This document shows, in pieces, positions 1 through 11,282 of a stretch of DNA of 64,000 bases (positions are counted from its first letter, which is position 1; each line of letters starts with the position of its first letter). A program made the position numbers and the translations under genes. This DNA is from Ligustrum vulgare (taxonomy: Eukaryota > Streptophyta > Magnoliopsida > Lamiales > Oleaceae): the NCBI GenBank assembly GCA_963555705.1, contig OY743190.1, positions 8,283,501 through 8,347,500 on the forward strand, given 5' to 3'. A model generated the notes under the pieces. It made no database searches and was not told where the DNA came from. It was given only the letters and a program-made list of their open reading frames with translations.

Positions 1-157
1 AACATTCTTTCAGTATTATCTTCCCCTTTCTCCTGAGCTTGTTTGGCATGTTGCTCCTTAAGCCAATAAAATCTCTCTATGTATCCATATCTTTTACAAT
101 AGTAACATTTTTTAGGGCTTCGATTCTCACCTTTATCACAATTTCTTGAACCTTGAT
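1..157 (-). pseudogene. Copia gag relic, zinc-knuckle end
   Basis: Read on the minus strand, this segment encodes a degraded CCHC zinc knuckle of a Copia gag protein: a CYYC pair is recognisable, but the His and last Cys positions are replaced (Tyr and Phe). It is followed by a basic and polar tail. The reading resumes without loss at 2177 after a solo LTR is removed, so both segments are one gene split by that insertion. The element continues beyond the left edge of the window. It cannot code for a working protein. Confidence 0.65.
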
Positions 158-2171
158 TGTGATGCACGGCCAAAATTTTCATTTATTTTCTAATTTCGAT
201 GCCAATACGTGGTCAACGGTAATTTACATAAATACTTGTATCTTTCTTTTCATAAGTCAGTGACTTAAAACGATGTCACTTGACTGAGATTTCAAAATCA
301 CTTTACTTTAAAATATTTTAGATAAATAGTAGCAATAATAAAATAGCGAGTTTGGTAGGTAGTTCAAATACAAGATTGTCACCTAGCGCAACACAATCTG
401 TCTCGTCTTCTGAAGATCCACGCCAATCCATTTTTCATTTATATTATTATCTGAAATATTAGATATATCGTGAAATGAGAATACACTTGTCCAATAAGTG
501 GAGTATGGTACACATGTACTATTGCACGTAGACAAGTTAACATCATATATTCAAGATTCGTGCAAGTTTTACTTATTAAATCAGTCAAGTCATATTTTCA
601 TGTCAAATCATATTCCGGTCCCAAGTCATGTTCAAGTCGAGTCATTTTAGATTATATGTATTTCAAGTTATATCCAATCTAGTCAAGTCAATGTCATATA
701 TTTAAATAAAGTCAAATTCACATATTCTAGTCAAGTCATACTTTATATATTTAAGATCATGTCTCACATATTTAAACCAGTAAATTCCTATACTCAAGTC
801 ATATAATCAAGGTAAGACGTGACCAGTAAAACATATTCAAGTCTCCAAGTCAAGATTTTCAAGACTAATGTCAATGCATGCATTTCCAAGAAAACATGTC
901 TTTTAATGGGGTCCATTTTACATATCAACTACTATCCCGAGCACGCACAAGGAAGGAATGTAACCCCGAGTTCAAGCATGAAGTTTATTCCACGAGTTCT
1001 TTTACAAGTGTGACTTCTATACCACGGGTTTCAAATAGAGAGTCGAACTTTACACCTCCTACTTAGTTTGAAATGTAATTCTACATGGCCATGACTTCTT
1101 CTTGTGCAACCCTTTATCTCTATAAATAGCCAACAAATGAAAGGAAAATCACACACCAAAATAGAGTTAAGAAATGTAAGAAAAGAACGGTTTCTCTCTT
1201 CAAAATCCTACAGTTCCAAAGTTATAACATAGGTTTGATTTTTTGTTGGAATCAAGACAAGTTAATATAATAACATGTTCTTGATTATCCTAAATAATAT
1301 TCTGCTCAACCAAATATAGTTAGAAATCATGAAAAAATCCCAGAAATCGGACTTGGTAGTGTTGAAATCGACTGCAAGCATCGGTACAATGTATCGATAC
1401 ATGAAGCTTGAAGACGAACATGTATTGATACATGTTCATGGAGTATCGACACAACATGTAAGCAGAATATAAAGAACCTCTTTTTGGGCATTTCTGGATT
1501 GAGGTGAGTGGAATATGTTTTACAAGCAAGAGGTGGAAGAACGAAGCTATGCAAAGTAGAAGCTGTCCTCATGGGGTTGAATGACTAAGGAAGCCTTACA
1601 AATTTTAAGTGCAGTCGTGTCATTGATAGAAGTGACACCTCATGCTTCAATCTTCCCAAAAATAGTTCGGAGAGTGATGTTTGGGCACTGATTTGAGGTA
1701 TCAAACGAGGTCCAAATTTTGGTTTCTTGGTACCATTTCAAAGTACTCACAGAGTGCTTTCGAACACAATTTAAGGAGCAAGAAATGGATAACCAAGGAG
1801 AAATTTTTGGCCTTCCAAAGTAGGCTACTCAAAATAGTTTTCGGGTTAATCGTTTTTTACCGTACTAATTTTAAAAACTCATCGAGGACCATCCGTTGGT
1901 CGAAATGATAAACCATTTTCATATTCTAAAAGTTCATTCCACGAAATTACCCGTACATATATGACATGTAATCAAATGAGGTCAGGAGTTAGAAAAAGTC
2001 TTGAGAAAAGGGACACTTAAATACATTTTTTACGTAACTTTTCTTTATTTAGTATTTTCATTTATCTTTCCTAAAAGCATATTTTTATTTATTTACATTG
2101 CATAAATTATAAAATAATTTTATTACGTCATAAGGGACAATAAAGGACGTCAAAATTTTCGGATCGTTACA
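158..2171 (+). mobile_element. Solo LTR (about 2.0 kb)
   Basis: Starts TGTGATGCACGG and ends ATCGTTACA. It is flanked on both sides by TTGAT (153-157 and 2172-2176), a 5-bp target-site duplication. No internal region or second LTR is present, so it is a solo LTR left by recombination. A TATA-like CTCTATAAATAGCC near 1118-1131 supports plus orientation. The length suggests Gypsy rather than Copia. It interrupts the Copia gag relic. Short reading frames inside it (for example 1320-1570 and 1681-1908) have no recognisable product. Confidence 0.8.
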
Positions 2172-2176
2172 TTGAT

Positions 2177-2935
2177 TGTACTCATTGAAATGACCACTGC
2201 TTCTGCCTCCTCTTCTTCCTCGTTACGAGGAACCATCATGTGACTTGTAGTTGCTTTGACTTCTTGATTCATCTTGTGAGAGCTACATATTACTGTAAAA
2301 AGCATTTTCAATAGAAACATCATCTTATCTCTTCATTCTATCATCTTCAAATCTTATATCAGAATAGTCATAAATAATGATATATTAAAAAATTGGGTCT
2401 TCAAATTTAACACCATAATTCGTAAATAACAATTTTGTACACTTCTGTCAAATTTAAAGATCAAGAGAAATTACTCACAACTAATAGATCGACCCAACAT
2501 GCAATTATTAAGTAAAGGACCTAGACAACAAATATAATTGTATAATTATATATATAAAAACAAACACAGACTTACAATATATATATAGAATTCGTAGTAA
2601 TATTCAACTCACATGAGAATATTAATCCATTGAAATTCTAATTTGAAACAATCCTTTCTTCCTTCAAAAAAAATTCAAAAATTTCAGTGGGGGAGTGGAC
2701 CACCACTGGTCCAAAGGTGGCTCCGCCCCTGGAAGCCACGACATGATCATATTTCTTAGGCAAACTCCTAAGAATTTTCTCAACCATTTTTTTCTCACTG
2801 AAATCTTCACCATACTTTCTAATTTGATTCACAACATCAATCATGTTGGAAACATAATCAGTATATCCGTAGACTTGTGACCTATCTTTTCCCAGTTGAA
2901 GTATTTTCCTTGAAATTTCCACCTTTTGGCCCCAA
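2177..2935 (-). pseudogene. Copia gag relic, middle part
   Basis: Minus-strand continuation of the gag relic at 1-157. An Arg/Gly/Ser-rich segment next to the solo LTR leads into a clear gag block (about 2640-2900) with the pattern YxxxVxxxxxVVNQIRKYGE followed by EKILRSLPKKYDHVV, typical of plant Copia UBN2-type gag. About 300 bases of AT-rich DNA (2340-2640) separate the two coding blocks and look like a further insertion. Stops and frame changes rule out function. Confidence 0.65.
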
Positions 2936-3480
2936 CTTGGGCCCTTTGCCACCAGTGGCCCAGACTTGTTCTTGTACGTCTTGGAGCTTTGGCCATGCTC
3001 CACAACATTAGCTTTTGTCACAACCGAATTAAACCCATTCCTTTCAAAACTTTTGTTGTCTTCTTCAATTCGAAGTCTAACAATCAGTTCCCTCAATGTT
3101 CATTTCTTTTCGCTTGTGGTTTAGAGAGTTTTTTAAATCCTTCCATGCAGGATGTAGTTTTTCAATCGTACATACCTTGGAAGGATTCACTCACGACCAT
3201 TCCCTCAGGGTGAATTTCATGCAAAGAGCACTTAAAGTTCTTGTACTTGAGTGATTACAGGTTTGTAGTCCACCATTTTATATTCCAGGAAGTGACCGAC
3301 ACGAAATTTTTTGGCTCCAGTATCCTCGATTATATATTTTTGTCCAAGGACTCCCAAAATTCTTTAGTCATTTTTATTGCACAGTACACATTGTACAACA
3401 TATCCGCCAAGTCTTTGGAGTTAGTTTGTTGGCCCATTTTCTTGGTTGTGTATTGGGTTGGATCTTTTGTTTTGACCTAG
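2936..3480 (-). pseudogene. Second Copia gag relic, Copia 3 family
   Basis: Minus-strand similarity to the gag of Copia 3 in this window (40890-41480). A segment like its [22 protein letters not shown] block lies near 3300-3400, YKMVD near 3280, and a [13 protein letters not shown] block near 3060-3090. The frame is broken. The relic abuts the other gag relic near 2935 within one apparent open frame, which is a chance fusion of two decayed elements and not a gene. Confidence 0.65.
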
Positions 3481-3522
3481 CCCCAATTGGTTATATATAC
3501 TTGGAAAATGCTAAAGGTGCTA

Positions 3523-3608
3523 CGAGGTGTACCGCCCCTCACATAGAGGGGGTGGGGACTCCAAAAGAGTGTCCCCTCCACCTCTATGTGAGGGGATGGT
3601 ACACCTCG
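3523..3608. repeat. Long near-perfect inverted repeat (hairpin)
   Basis: Two arms of about 36 bases (3523-3558 and 3572-3608) are reverse complements with few mismatches, separated by a 13-base loop. The arms contain CGAGGTGTACC, CCCCTCACATAGAGG and GGGGA with their complements. As RNA it would fold into a pre-miRNA-like stem. It may be the core of a small foldback transposon; no target-site duplication was identified. Confidence 0.75.
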
Positions 3609-4234
3609 CGGACTTATTGCACGGTCCTTTATACTTACCGTAGTCTTCATTTGGCCTTGGTGTATGAATAGTAGAGATAGAGAGAAAAACAACAGTCGTT
3701 CTTGGACTTTCACTGCTAGCTTTTTCTTCCCTCTTCTCTACTTTAGATATTATTCATCACCCAAGTCTTGTAATGGTTAAGATAACATTATAGCAACCAA
3801 GAATGAGGTTATTGTAGGTAGAGCTTGAGGTTTGGTGACGGTTATTGGAGAGCTAGCTGAGTCCGGATCTTTGTATTCAAGAACCAACATTTTCAACAAG
3901 GGATAAATACATATTTAAGGATTTTAAAAGATAAAATTTAAGATTTAAGAAACTTGTGGATTTAATACAAAAATCAAGTTTTTCATTAAAAAATCGTGTT
4001 AGGGTCTGTTTGCTCCTTAAAAAAAATGCACTGTGTGGAAAATTCAGGTTTTTAATACAAACTCTTATCTCCATTAATCCATCACTGTTCCCAAATCCAA
4101 ATCCAAATCCCACTCGAGAGAGAATCCAAAGCAAATAAACACACAAACTTTGCAATTTTTCCACTAGCTAGCAAATAGGGCTAATTAAATATATTCTATT
4201 AATTAAATAAGCAATTAAATAGATTAATATCACA
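3609..4234. other. Intergenic, no gene seen
   Basis: AT-rich DNA with a few short meaningless frames on both strands. The first 250 bases may be the untranslated 5' part of the minus-strand Copia relic that ends near 3480. No LTR boundary, RNA gene or protein similarity was recognised. Confidence 0.5.
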
Positions 4235-5990
4235 ATTATACAACTTATGATCACAGTCACAAATCATATATTTTTTATAAGTAACAAATTATGAAATTTC
4301 TCGATTAAAAATTATAAAATTATTTGGTCGAGACTTAATTTTCAATCATAAATTTGAAATTTATAGGTCACAACTTATTATCAGTCACAAATAATCAAAT
4401 TAACCAGTCACAATTTATTATTCGGTCACAGTTCACAAATATTAAAAGTCACGACTTATTTGAGGTCACAATTATACTATTTATGGTCACAAATCACAAA
4501 TTTTAAAAATAAAAAATTATGAGTTTTCTCGGTCACAAAGTTAAATTGTTTGGTCATGACTTAAATCCCGGTTACGAATAACAAATTTATATGTCACAAA
4601 TTATTTTTGATCACAAATTATCAAACTAATCTGTCACAAATTATTATTCGGTCACAAATTACAAATATTAAAACTCACGACTTATTTCTTGATCACAAAT
4701 CATAAGATTTATGGCTCACAACTAATTTTTAGTTCACAAATATTTGGTCACGACTTATTTTTAGTCACAAATTAAGAATTTTAAGGTCAGAACTTATTTT
4801 CGATCATAAATTACAAATTTATAGGACACAACTTAATTTTCGATCATAATTTATAAAATTAATCAGTCACAAATTTATTACTTTGTCACATATCACAAGT
4901 GTTATAGGTCACAACTTTTTTTTTTCAATCGCGTATTACAAATGTAATTGGTCACAACTTTAGTCTTGATGAAGAAATTTTTTTTGACACAAATTATAGA
5001 TTCAATTGGTCACAATCTATTTCTCGGTCACAGATCACGAATTTATAGGTCACAACTTTCTTTTCGATTACTAATCTCGAATTTTATAAGCCACAACTTA
5101 TTTAGCGGTCATAAATTTCAAATTAGTCGGTCACAAACTATTATTCGATCACAAAACACAAAATTAAAGGTCACGACTTATTTTTCAGTCACAAATAGAA
5201 AAAATTATGGCTCATAACTAATTATTCGGTCACAAAGATTTGGTCACGGCTTATTTTCACTCACAAATTAAAAATATATAGGTCACTCACAACAAAAATT
5301 AATCAATCACAAATCTCAATTTGTTTAGTCACAATTTATAGAATTATGGTCACAGTCACAAATTTATGGGTCACAAATTATGAGATTTCTTGATCACAAA
5401 TTATAAAATTATTTGGTCACGACATAATTCTCGATCACAAATTAATAGGTAACAACTTATTTTCAATCACAAATTATCAAATTAATAGATAAAAAAATTT
5501 TATTCGATCACAAATCACAAATATTAAAGGTCACGAATTCTTTCTCGATCACAAATCACAAAAATTATAGGTCACGAATAATTGTTCAGTCACAAATTAT
5601 AAAATTATTTGGCCAAGACTTATTTTCAATCACAAATTAAAAAATTATCGATCGCAACTCATTTTCGATCATAATTATAAATTTATAGGTCACAACCCAT
5701 TTATCGATCACAAGTCAAGGATTTTATAGGTCACAATGTCTTCCTCGGTCATAGATTATGAAGATTTGGTCACGATTTATTTTTTTATCACAATTTACAA
5801 ATTTCTAAAGTCACAACATATTTATCGATCACAAGTCTTAAATATTTTAGGTCACAAATCTGGATTATATAAATAATAACTTATTTCGCGGTCACAATTT
5901 CAAGTTAATTGGCCTCAATTTAACAAATTGTGAATCACAGTTATAAATTTTGTTGCAATATAAATTTTTTTAGGTCACAAACAAGTTATC
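4235..5990. repeat. Degenerate tandem array with GGTCACAA core
   Basis: About 1.75 kb built of variants of a unit of roughly 30-40 bases: GGTCACAA or GATCACAA followed by an AT-rich stretch such as ATTATAAAATTAT. Longer higher-order patterns recur, for example GGTCACGACTTATTT followed by a TCGATCACAAAT half (near 4449, 4747, 5169 and 5529). No open frame of note. It looks like an old satellite or the repetitive interior of a transposon. Confidence 0.75.
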
Positions 5991-6290
5991 ACCCCACCCA
6001 ACCTTCCAACACCACTGCTACCAACGATTATTGCACCACCGGTCAACACCCACCTCACCACCACCACCCACCCACTTGCACCAATGTCGTCGCACCTCAC
6101 CCACTGCACCATGACCTAACACAATACCCAAACTTCAAAACCACCGCACCACCTCCTACATCGCACCATCGTCTACATCACACCAGGGCATCGCCTCCTC
6201 AGCTCCTCACATCACTTCCACCAACAAGACGGTGGAGTCGCATCCACTACCAACGTGCACCACCGTTCGCCGCAATTACCTAAAGAAAAT
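5991..6290. other. C/A-rich low-complexity tract
   Basis: CCACC/CAC-rich sequence directly after the GGTCACAA array. It gives a His/Pro/Thr-rich open frame on the plus strand, but this is explained by base composition and there is no start context, domain or conserved pattern. Strand asymmetry (C-rich plus strand) changes sharply at about 5980, so it is a separate block from the AT-rich array. Confidence 0.5.
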
Positions 6291-6893
6291 TACCTCCATC
6301 GTAGATTACCACCACCGCCAACATCACCTCACAAACAACACACAGCATACACAGATCTACCCAAAAAAATCAAACCTCACTTTAAATAATAGGATACCAA
6401 ACTACACTGCCTACCTATCACCATTAACATTAATCTGTTTCTCAAAGGCCTCCATTGTTGCATCGACCCTTGAGAGATCTGAGATTTTTTGCACGGCCAA
6501 ACTTCGCAGCCACACACCGCTGCTGCAGCAGGGACACCAACACTACTCGCGATCATGTTGTTGTGCCTTATGCAGAAGGTCGACTGCCAAAAATGGTTAA
6601 GCCAACAACTATGATTTGGAAGGAGCATGCCTTTATCTTTTGGTTGCAGGAGGTTTTATGAAAGTTCTTATTTTGAGGAATACAACAATCCCAACTAAGA
6701 AGGGGCATGGGGTTGAGGTTGGGGGTAATAGAAATCTTTGTCAATTTAATATTTATAAAAGTTGGAAAAACCTGAGTTTTGAATCAATTCAGCTTATATT
6801 TGATTGTTGAAATTGTAAGTTGAAAAGTAGGTTTACACGTAATTTCCTCTTTCAACAATATCTTTCTATATATTATTTACGTGGGCCATCCAT
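6291..6893. other. Intergenic, no gene seen
   Basis: Unremarkable sequence with short overlapping frames on both strands. No domain, splice pattern or transposon end was identified. Confidence 0.4.
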
Positions 6894-7709
6894 GTTGGGT
6901 GGATTTTGTGAATAGTGACGCCAAATAAATATAATGATGGTTTTGTAAATCCTTGTCGAATATTGGACAGAGTAACGGAAAAGAAAAACACAAACAAAAA
7001 GAATAAGAGAAGAACGGACAAAGCCGAGGCAAGAGTTAGACTCTTTGTCCTTAAGTCGAATTTGCCTCGCAACGGTGCCTACGGATTTCGGCAATCAACT
7101 CCCAAGATACAAGGACTTTACTTGTGTTTGTAGCACTTCAAAACACAAGTACAACGAACCAAATATAGGCTTATGTACTCCAAAGGATGCAATGAAGAAA
7201 AATCAAAATAAATGAAATGATTTTGATTTTGGAGAGAAGTGAGGATGAAAAATGTTTTTGCATATCAAAATGTGAGGAATAGGACACCCAAAGGGTCCTA
7301 TTTATAGATCATGAAAGGGTGTGGACAAAATGGTTGAGGCCCAAACCATGCACTCTTTCCAAACAATGCACATTTACGAAAATGTGTCTTTTGGCCGGAT
7401 AACCGTGCGGCCGCACGGTTTAACTCAAAAACCCGAAAATAAAATTGACGTGCAGTCGCACGGTCAAATATTTTAACCTGATTTTCGTCCTTTTTCGTAA
7501 TTTCTCATTCATCCGATATTGGTTTTCGAAATGCCAAATATACACTTCAATACATGCAGGTCGATCCCCGTTTGTGCGCCCCGAAGCGGCGAAGTGGCAA
7601 ACAATTTTGCCTAAACGGATTGAGCCGAGCTTTTGAGTATTTAGTCGAAATCGACACAAAGTCACTTTAATCGATTTTCAATTCTCGATTTATTAACCAA
7701 TATCCAACA
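6894..7709 (-). mobile_element. Diverged LTR of the Copia 3 family
   Basis: The right part (about 7260-7709) is the reverse complement of the Copia 3 LTR (compare 40036-40540). It shares the ATATTGGTTAATAAA end, the GTGCGGCCGCAC motifs, the GGGGCGCACAAACGG block and the CTATAAATAGGACCCTTTGGGTGTCC promoter block. It ends TATCCAACA at 7709. The left end TGTTGGGTGGA at 6894 matches the other LTR terminus, but 6917-7258 is unlike Copia 3 and is either an insertion or a variant interior. No convincing target-site duplication was found. Confidence 0.6.
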
Positions 7710-8104
7710 CATAATTGGACATTTTTCTCCAGAAGATCAAACAACATATAGAAGGCTTGTACCAATAAGCAAGGAAAGCTTAAAATAATCACCATTTAAT
7801 CACATTAAGAGTCCGAGAACTTATTAAATCAGTCTTCATCCTTGTCACAGTGTCTTTGATAATCCTGCTCTGCCATAAATAGCTTTTACTAGCATCCTTC
7901 TCTCTGTAGCTGGATTATTATATGCACTTGTATAATTCTCGGACCAAGGCACCTATCGTTGTATAGAGGAGCTTAGACTCAGTTCACCCTGGAAGTCAAG
8001 CTCAACATAGAGCATATTTGGTCATGGAAGAAAAAATGGTTCTGGGGTACATCTGATTGAAAAGTGATGAGTCCCATAGAATTGTGTAATTGAAAAGTTT
8101 GTAG
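7710..8104. other. Intergenic upstream of an RLK relic
   Basis: No gene recognised. The last 100 bases may be the decayed upstream and signal-peptide region of the RLK relic that becomes recognisable at about 8105. Confidence 0.4.
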
Positions 8105-9125
8105 TGCAACAGATGCTATGACTACTACACAGATCCTTAAAGGTTGGTGGGATCCCGGTTCCCTCTGGTGAAAATTCTCAATTGAGATTTTTTAACCCTG
8201 GTAATTCCAAGAATTGATATGTGGGCTTGCGGTACAAAGAATTAACAGTTTAGAACTGAAGTATGGGTTTCCAAAGAGAACTTCCACTCATAAATACATC
8301 AGAAGTGTTGAAGGTTATCGACTAGCCTCCGTTTGGTAACCAAATAAATTGGTTTAAAACCAATTTATAAATTGCACAGTTTCCCAAGTTACTTTTTTAA
8401 CAACTACTTCTCACCTCAAAATCATAAATAAACCAGTTTATAAATCAAACAGTGTTACCAAACAAAGGCTTATCGAACCAGGACTTCTAGTTCTTTTAGA
8501 CAACGCTAAAGGTGACATCATATTGTCTTCTAAATACATCATGACATTTGAAAGGTCCAGTTTCAAAGTTACTGGACTCTGGAAATCTTGTAGTGAAAGA
8601 TGCAAAAGATGTTTAACCGAGGAATTTCCTATGGGAGAGTTCTCTGTTTGCTAAAAGTTTTGTATTTAAAAATTTGTTTTTTTATGTTTTCGAGGTAAAA
8701 TATGTGGTTGAAAAGTGAAGGGAGAAAATGTGTGTAGTTAAAAAGTGGTTTGGGAAATTGTATAACTTAAAGTTTGGGTTTAAAATGGCAATAATTGCAT
8801 TTCCGAATGGACCCATTATTTTAAGGGTTCATTGAGTGAGAGTGGTCTTTCACAGCGCTGGACATGGGTCTATAGGATGTAGGATCCGGGATTATTTGCA
8901 TATAAAAAAATTTTATCAACATACCGTTGTCCTACTTTTCTTAATAGATCACTGAGAAATAATCAATTTAATTTGCATATAAGAAAATTCAGAGCGAAAA
9001 ATGAAATTCTTGTAGTAAGTTTGTCATTGTTGATGGGAATGGTTTCTCTTGGCCAGTGTCTGATGTTTTATATATCTGTGGAAAAGGAAGAAGAGCAACC
9101 ACATGTTGTGAAGAGGGGGTAGGAA
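8105..9125 (+). pseudogene. G-type lectin RLK relic A
   Basis: A decayed copy of the lectin exon of genes C and D. From 8105 it parallels their mature N-terminus (ACTACACAGATCCTTAA), then the [12 protein letters not shown], WYKK-like and [15 protein letters not shown] stretches up to about 8640. It resumes at about 8829 with a SESG..QR.TW-like stretch and at about 8995-9120 with the transmembrane exon. Much of the S-locus and PAN region is missing. A MITE interrupts it at 8322, and an insertion-like AT-rich stretch fills 8650-8810. Several stops and frameshifts; no kinase exons follow. Confidence 0.75.
8322..8469. mobile_element. hAT-like MITE inside RLK relic A
   Basis: A 148-bp element with terminal inverted repeats GCCTCCGTTTGGTAAC and GTTACCAAACAAAGGC. 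It is flanked by TTATCGA at 8315-8321 and 8470-8476. The uninterrupted sequence in gene C reads GGTTATCGAGCCAGG, which proves the insertion. A 7-8 bp duplication suggests the hAT superfamily. It has no coding capacity. Confidence 0.85.
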
Positions 9126-9139
9126 AAATCTACCATTAT

Positions 9140-9660
9140 ATTTATATACTGATGGAGAATAAGTTTTGATGATTTCCACGAACACTGAAATCTTTCAACA
9201 ACGATCCCTCTTCGAAGGCCTGAAAAAGGCGGGGCTTTACCCCAGTTTTAACTCCAACGTGATAATCAGTGAAAAAATGGAGAAAATATATGAGAATAAC
9301 AAGCCAATATTCTTCTTAAAAAAAACATATATACCTGGACCCCTTGGGGCATGAGGGTATTTATAGTTTGCAGCCTTGCCACAACTTTAGGGAGTAAATA
9401 TCGCCATGAATTCTGGAGCAACCGCCCATTAAGGAAGGATAGCCGCTAATCAAGAGATAATGGTCATCTATTATAGGATAATGTCCGCCTATTAAGGCGA
9501 GATTTCCACTCATTGATAATTGAATTACCGTATGAATATAATCAGATTGATCGTGGATTGTAGTCGGTGATTACATAATTCCATCATGAGCAAAGTGATC
9601 GAATTAAATATCCGTAGGTCATTCGGAGTGTTGTTTATCAAAATCTGAATGAGACCAAAA
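9140..9660 (-). mobile_element. LTR-like fragment
   Basis: Contains a minus-strand TATA-like CTATAAATACCCTC (9354-9367) close to runs of polar sequence, as in an LTR promoter. The 62-residue plus-strand frame at 9166-9354 has no recognisable domain. Termini and target-site duplication were not found, so the assignment is tentative. Confidence 0.35.
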
Positions 9661-9687
9661 AGCGATCTAGTTATTATGAGTATGTTT

Positions 9688-9860
9688 GGTATTATTTAAA
9701 ATGAATTCTTTTTAAATGAATAGTAATATTTGAAAGAATGGATAATTAAGATTTTGTTGAAAAGTCGAGTATTGTGGGCTTGACTTTTAATAGATGGTCA
9801 AGATTGAGTACTGTAGAAAAAAGAGAAATTTTTAAAGAGAATCAAACAAAGGCTATATAA
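9688..9860. mobile_element. MITE, TTTGGTA/CAAACAAAGGC family
   Basis: Ends resemble GTATGTTTGGTATT and AATCAAACAAAGGCTA in inverted orientation. The interior (TTGAAAAGTCGAGTATTGTGGGCTTGACT) is related to the element at 33895-34070. Non-coding. Exact ends and target-site duplication are uncertain. Confidence 0.5.
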
Positions 9861-10094
9861 TAAAATCGCCAAGAAAACAATCCGCGATCATTGCATTCAA
9901 TTGAAACTAGGTGAATCGATTTGATTTTTCTCAGTTTTCCACATTACTTTAAATGAAAGGACAAACAAGAAAAATTCTTTCTCAACATATTCTTCATGTT
10001 CACTCCACAGCGTGATATTGTCAATCATGTTCTTTTGAAATTTACGTTTCCTTTAACATAAAAAATTATATCAATGATTAAACTGTCAAACTTT

Positions 10095-10275
10095 GAGCCC
10101 AGGTATCTCCAATAACGGATATGTCGGAATTTGGTACAAGAAGATACATATTAGCACTGTAGTTTGGGTAGAGGGCAGAAAATTTTCACAAAAAAATACA
10201 TCAGGAGCGTTGAAAGTCATCGAGCCAGCATTTCTGGTTCTTTTTTACGATACTAAAGCTTTAAGGTCAGGTCAT
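10095..10275 (+). pseudogene. G-type lectin RLK relic B
   Basis: About 180 bases matching part of the B-lectin domain of genes C and D: an SNNGYVGIWYKK stretch, a VVW stretch and an NTSGALKVIEPA stretch. The VVWVANRE signature of the family has become VVWVEGRK. Nothing of the rest of the exon is left on either side. A third partial copy of the same RLK in this tandem cluster. Confidence 0.75.
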
Positions 10276-10754
10276 AAAATCCTCAAATAGCAAAAACCAC
10301 AATATTCACCAAAATTCAGACCTTAGAGGATAAACTATAGCCCTCTGAATTCATTTTCAATTAACCAGTAGGGGGATATTTCGCCCATTTGGACTATGGA
10401 AATTGAATGGATGTAGCGGCTCGATATTATTATCAAAATAAATAATAATGATGTGACAAAAAAGATTTCGAATTTGGAAAAATAAAAGAGAAGAAGTCAT
10501 TCAAATTTGTTTGTCACGTCATTATTAAAGCATCTAAAATGCTGCATTCTCTTTGAACGTCCAGTCGAAATGACAATGAGTCCGAGATTACAAAAACTGA
10601 TGTGGTAGCATTTATTGTAGAAGAATGTCAACCGGCCTGTCCATTTTAGATAGAATACTAGACACCTTCCATAATAAAATTATAGTTGATAATTTCATTT
10701 GAGCTAAAATGACGATTATTAACAGCAAACATAAATAGAAGGATAAAGCTACAC
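10276..10754. other. Intergenic, left flank of the pararetrovirus
   Basis: No gene recognised. This is the plant DNA between RLK relic B and the endogenous pararetrovirus. Short AT-rich stretches, no transposon ends found. Confidence 0.45.
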
Positions 10755-10787
10755 TTACTAACAAAATAATACTAACAACTTACTAAC
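10755..10787. repeat. Left inverted motif block of the pararetrovirus
   Basis: Contains three TACTAA(C) heptamers within 33 bases. A block of similar layout in inverted orientation lies at 19152-19183. About 24 of 33 positions match when one gap is allowed. Confidence 0.5.
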
Positions 10788-10935
10788 ATAAATTAATACC
10801 TATTTTACCCTTTAAACTAAAATTATAAATAATACCTTATTTCACATATTATCTTATTAAATTTAACACATAATAAATCCTAAAATTTTAATTACTTTAA
10901 AATTTTTATTACTTATTTCATAATTAAAAAATATT

Positions 10936-11205
10936 ATGCCTGTTTATAATCCACATATACTTCACGAAAAAAGAAAAAATTTAATTAGAAGTTTACATAG
11001 AGAATATTTAGAATTGGAAAGATTAGGAAGAGACTTAAATACTGATCCGATTGCTATAGAAAAATATAGGGAAATTAAAAGGCTAGTTTTACAACATAAT
11101 GAATATTTAAAATTAAAAGAAGAAAACTTAATTAGACAAGAAGATATAAGATATAGGGATGAATTTGAAGAAATATTTTTAAGAAGAATTAGACAAAGAT
11201 TATAA
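10936..11205 (+). CDS. Pararetrovirus small gene 2-like protein (89 aa)
   Basis: An intact 89-residue frame, rich in Leu, Arg, Glu and Lys, with predicted helical heptads over most of its length. Its place before the large gene and its size resemble the small second gene of tungro-like viruses (about 110 aa), which binds nucleic acid and interacts with the coat protein. That functional link is inferred from position only. The first Met (10936) is the only plausible start. A gap of 77 bases separates it from the next gene, unlike the tight ATGA junction seen at 14838. Confidence 0.55.
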   Translation: MPVYNPHILHEKRKNLIRSLHREYLELERLGRDLNTDPIAIEKYREIKRLVLQHNEYLKLKEENLIRQEDIRYRDEFEEIFLRRIRQRL

Positions 11206-11282
11206 TTCCGCAAAATAAAATTTCACTATCACGATCTAACCCACAGTGGCCCGTTGTTATAGTTAGAAATATATTTAGAAAA

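Noticed and set aside
2638..3096. 152-residue minus-strand frame as one protein
   Set aside because: It is a chance fusion of two gag relics from different Copia families with opposite parts joined.
5930..6283. 117-residue His/Pro/Thr-rich frame as a gene
   Set aside because: It follows from a C/A-rich low-complexity tract, starts inside the GGTCACAA array and has no domain or splice signal.
9166..9354. 62-residue frame as a small gene
   Set aside because: No domain or conservation; it lies in an LTR-like fragment with a minus-strand TATA box.
10755..10787. TACTAAC motifs as intron branch points
   Set aside because: No matching splice sites or exons are nearby, and three copies in inverted order at both ends of the virus insert fit a terminal repeat better.
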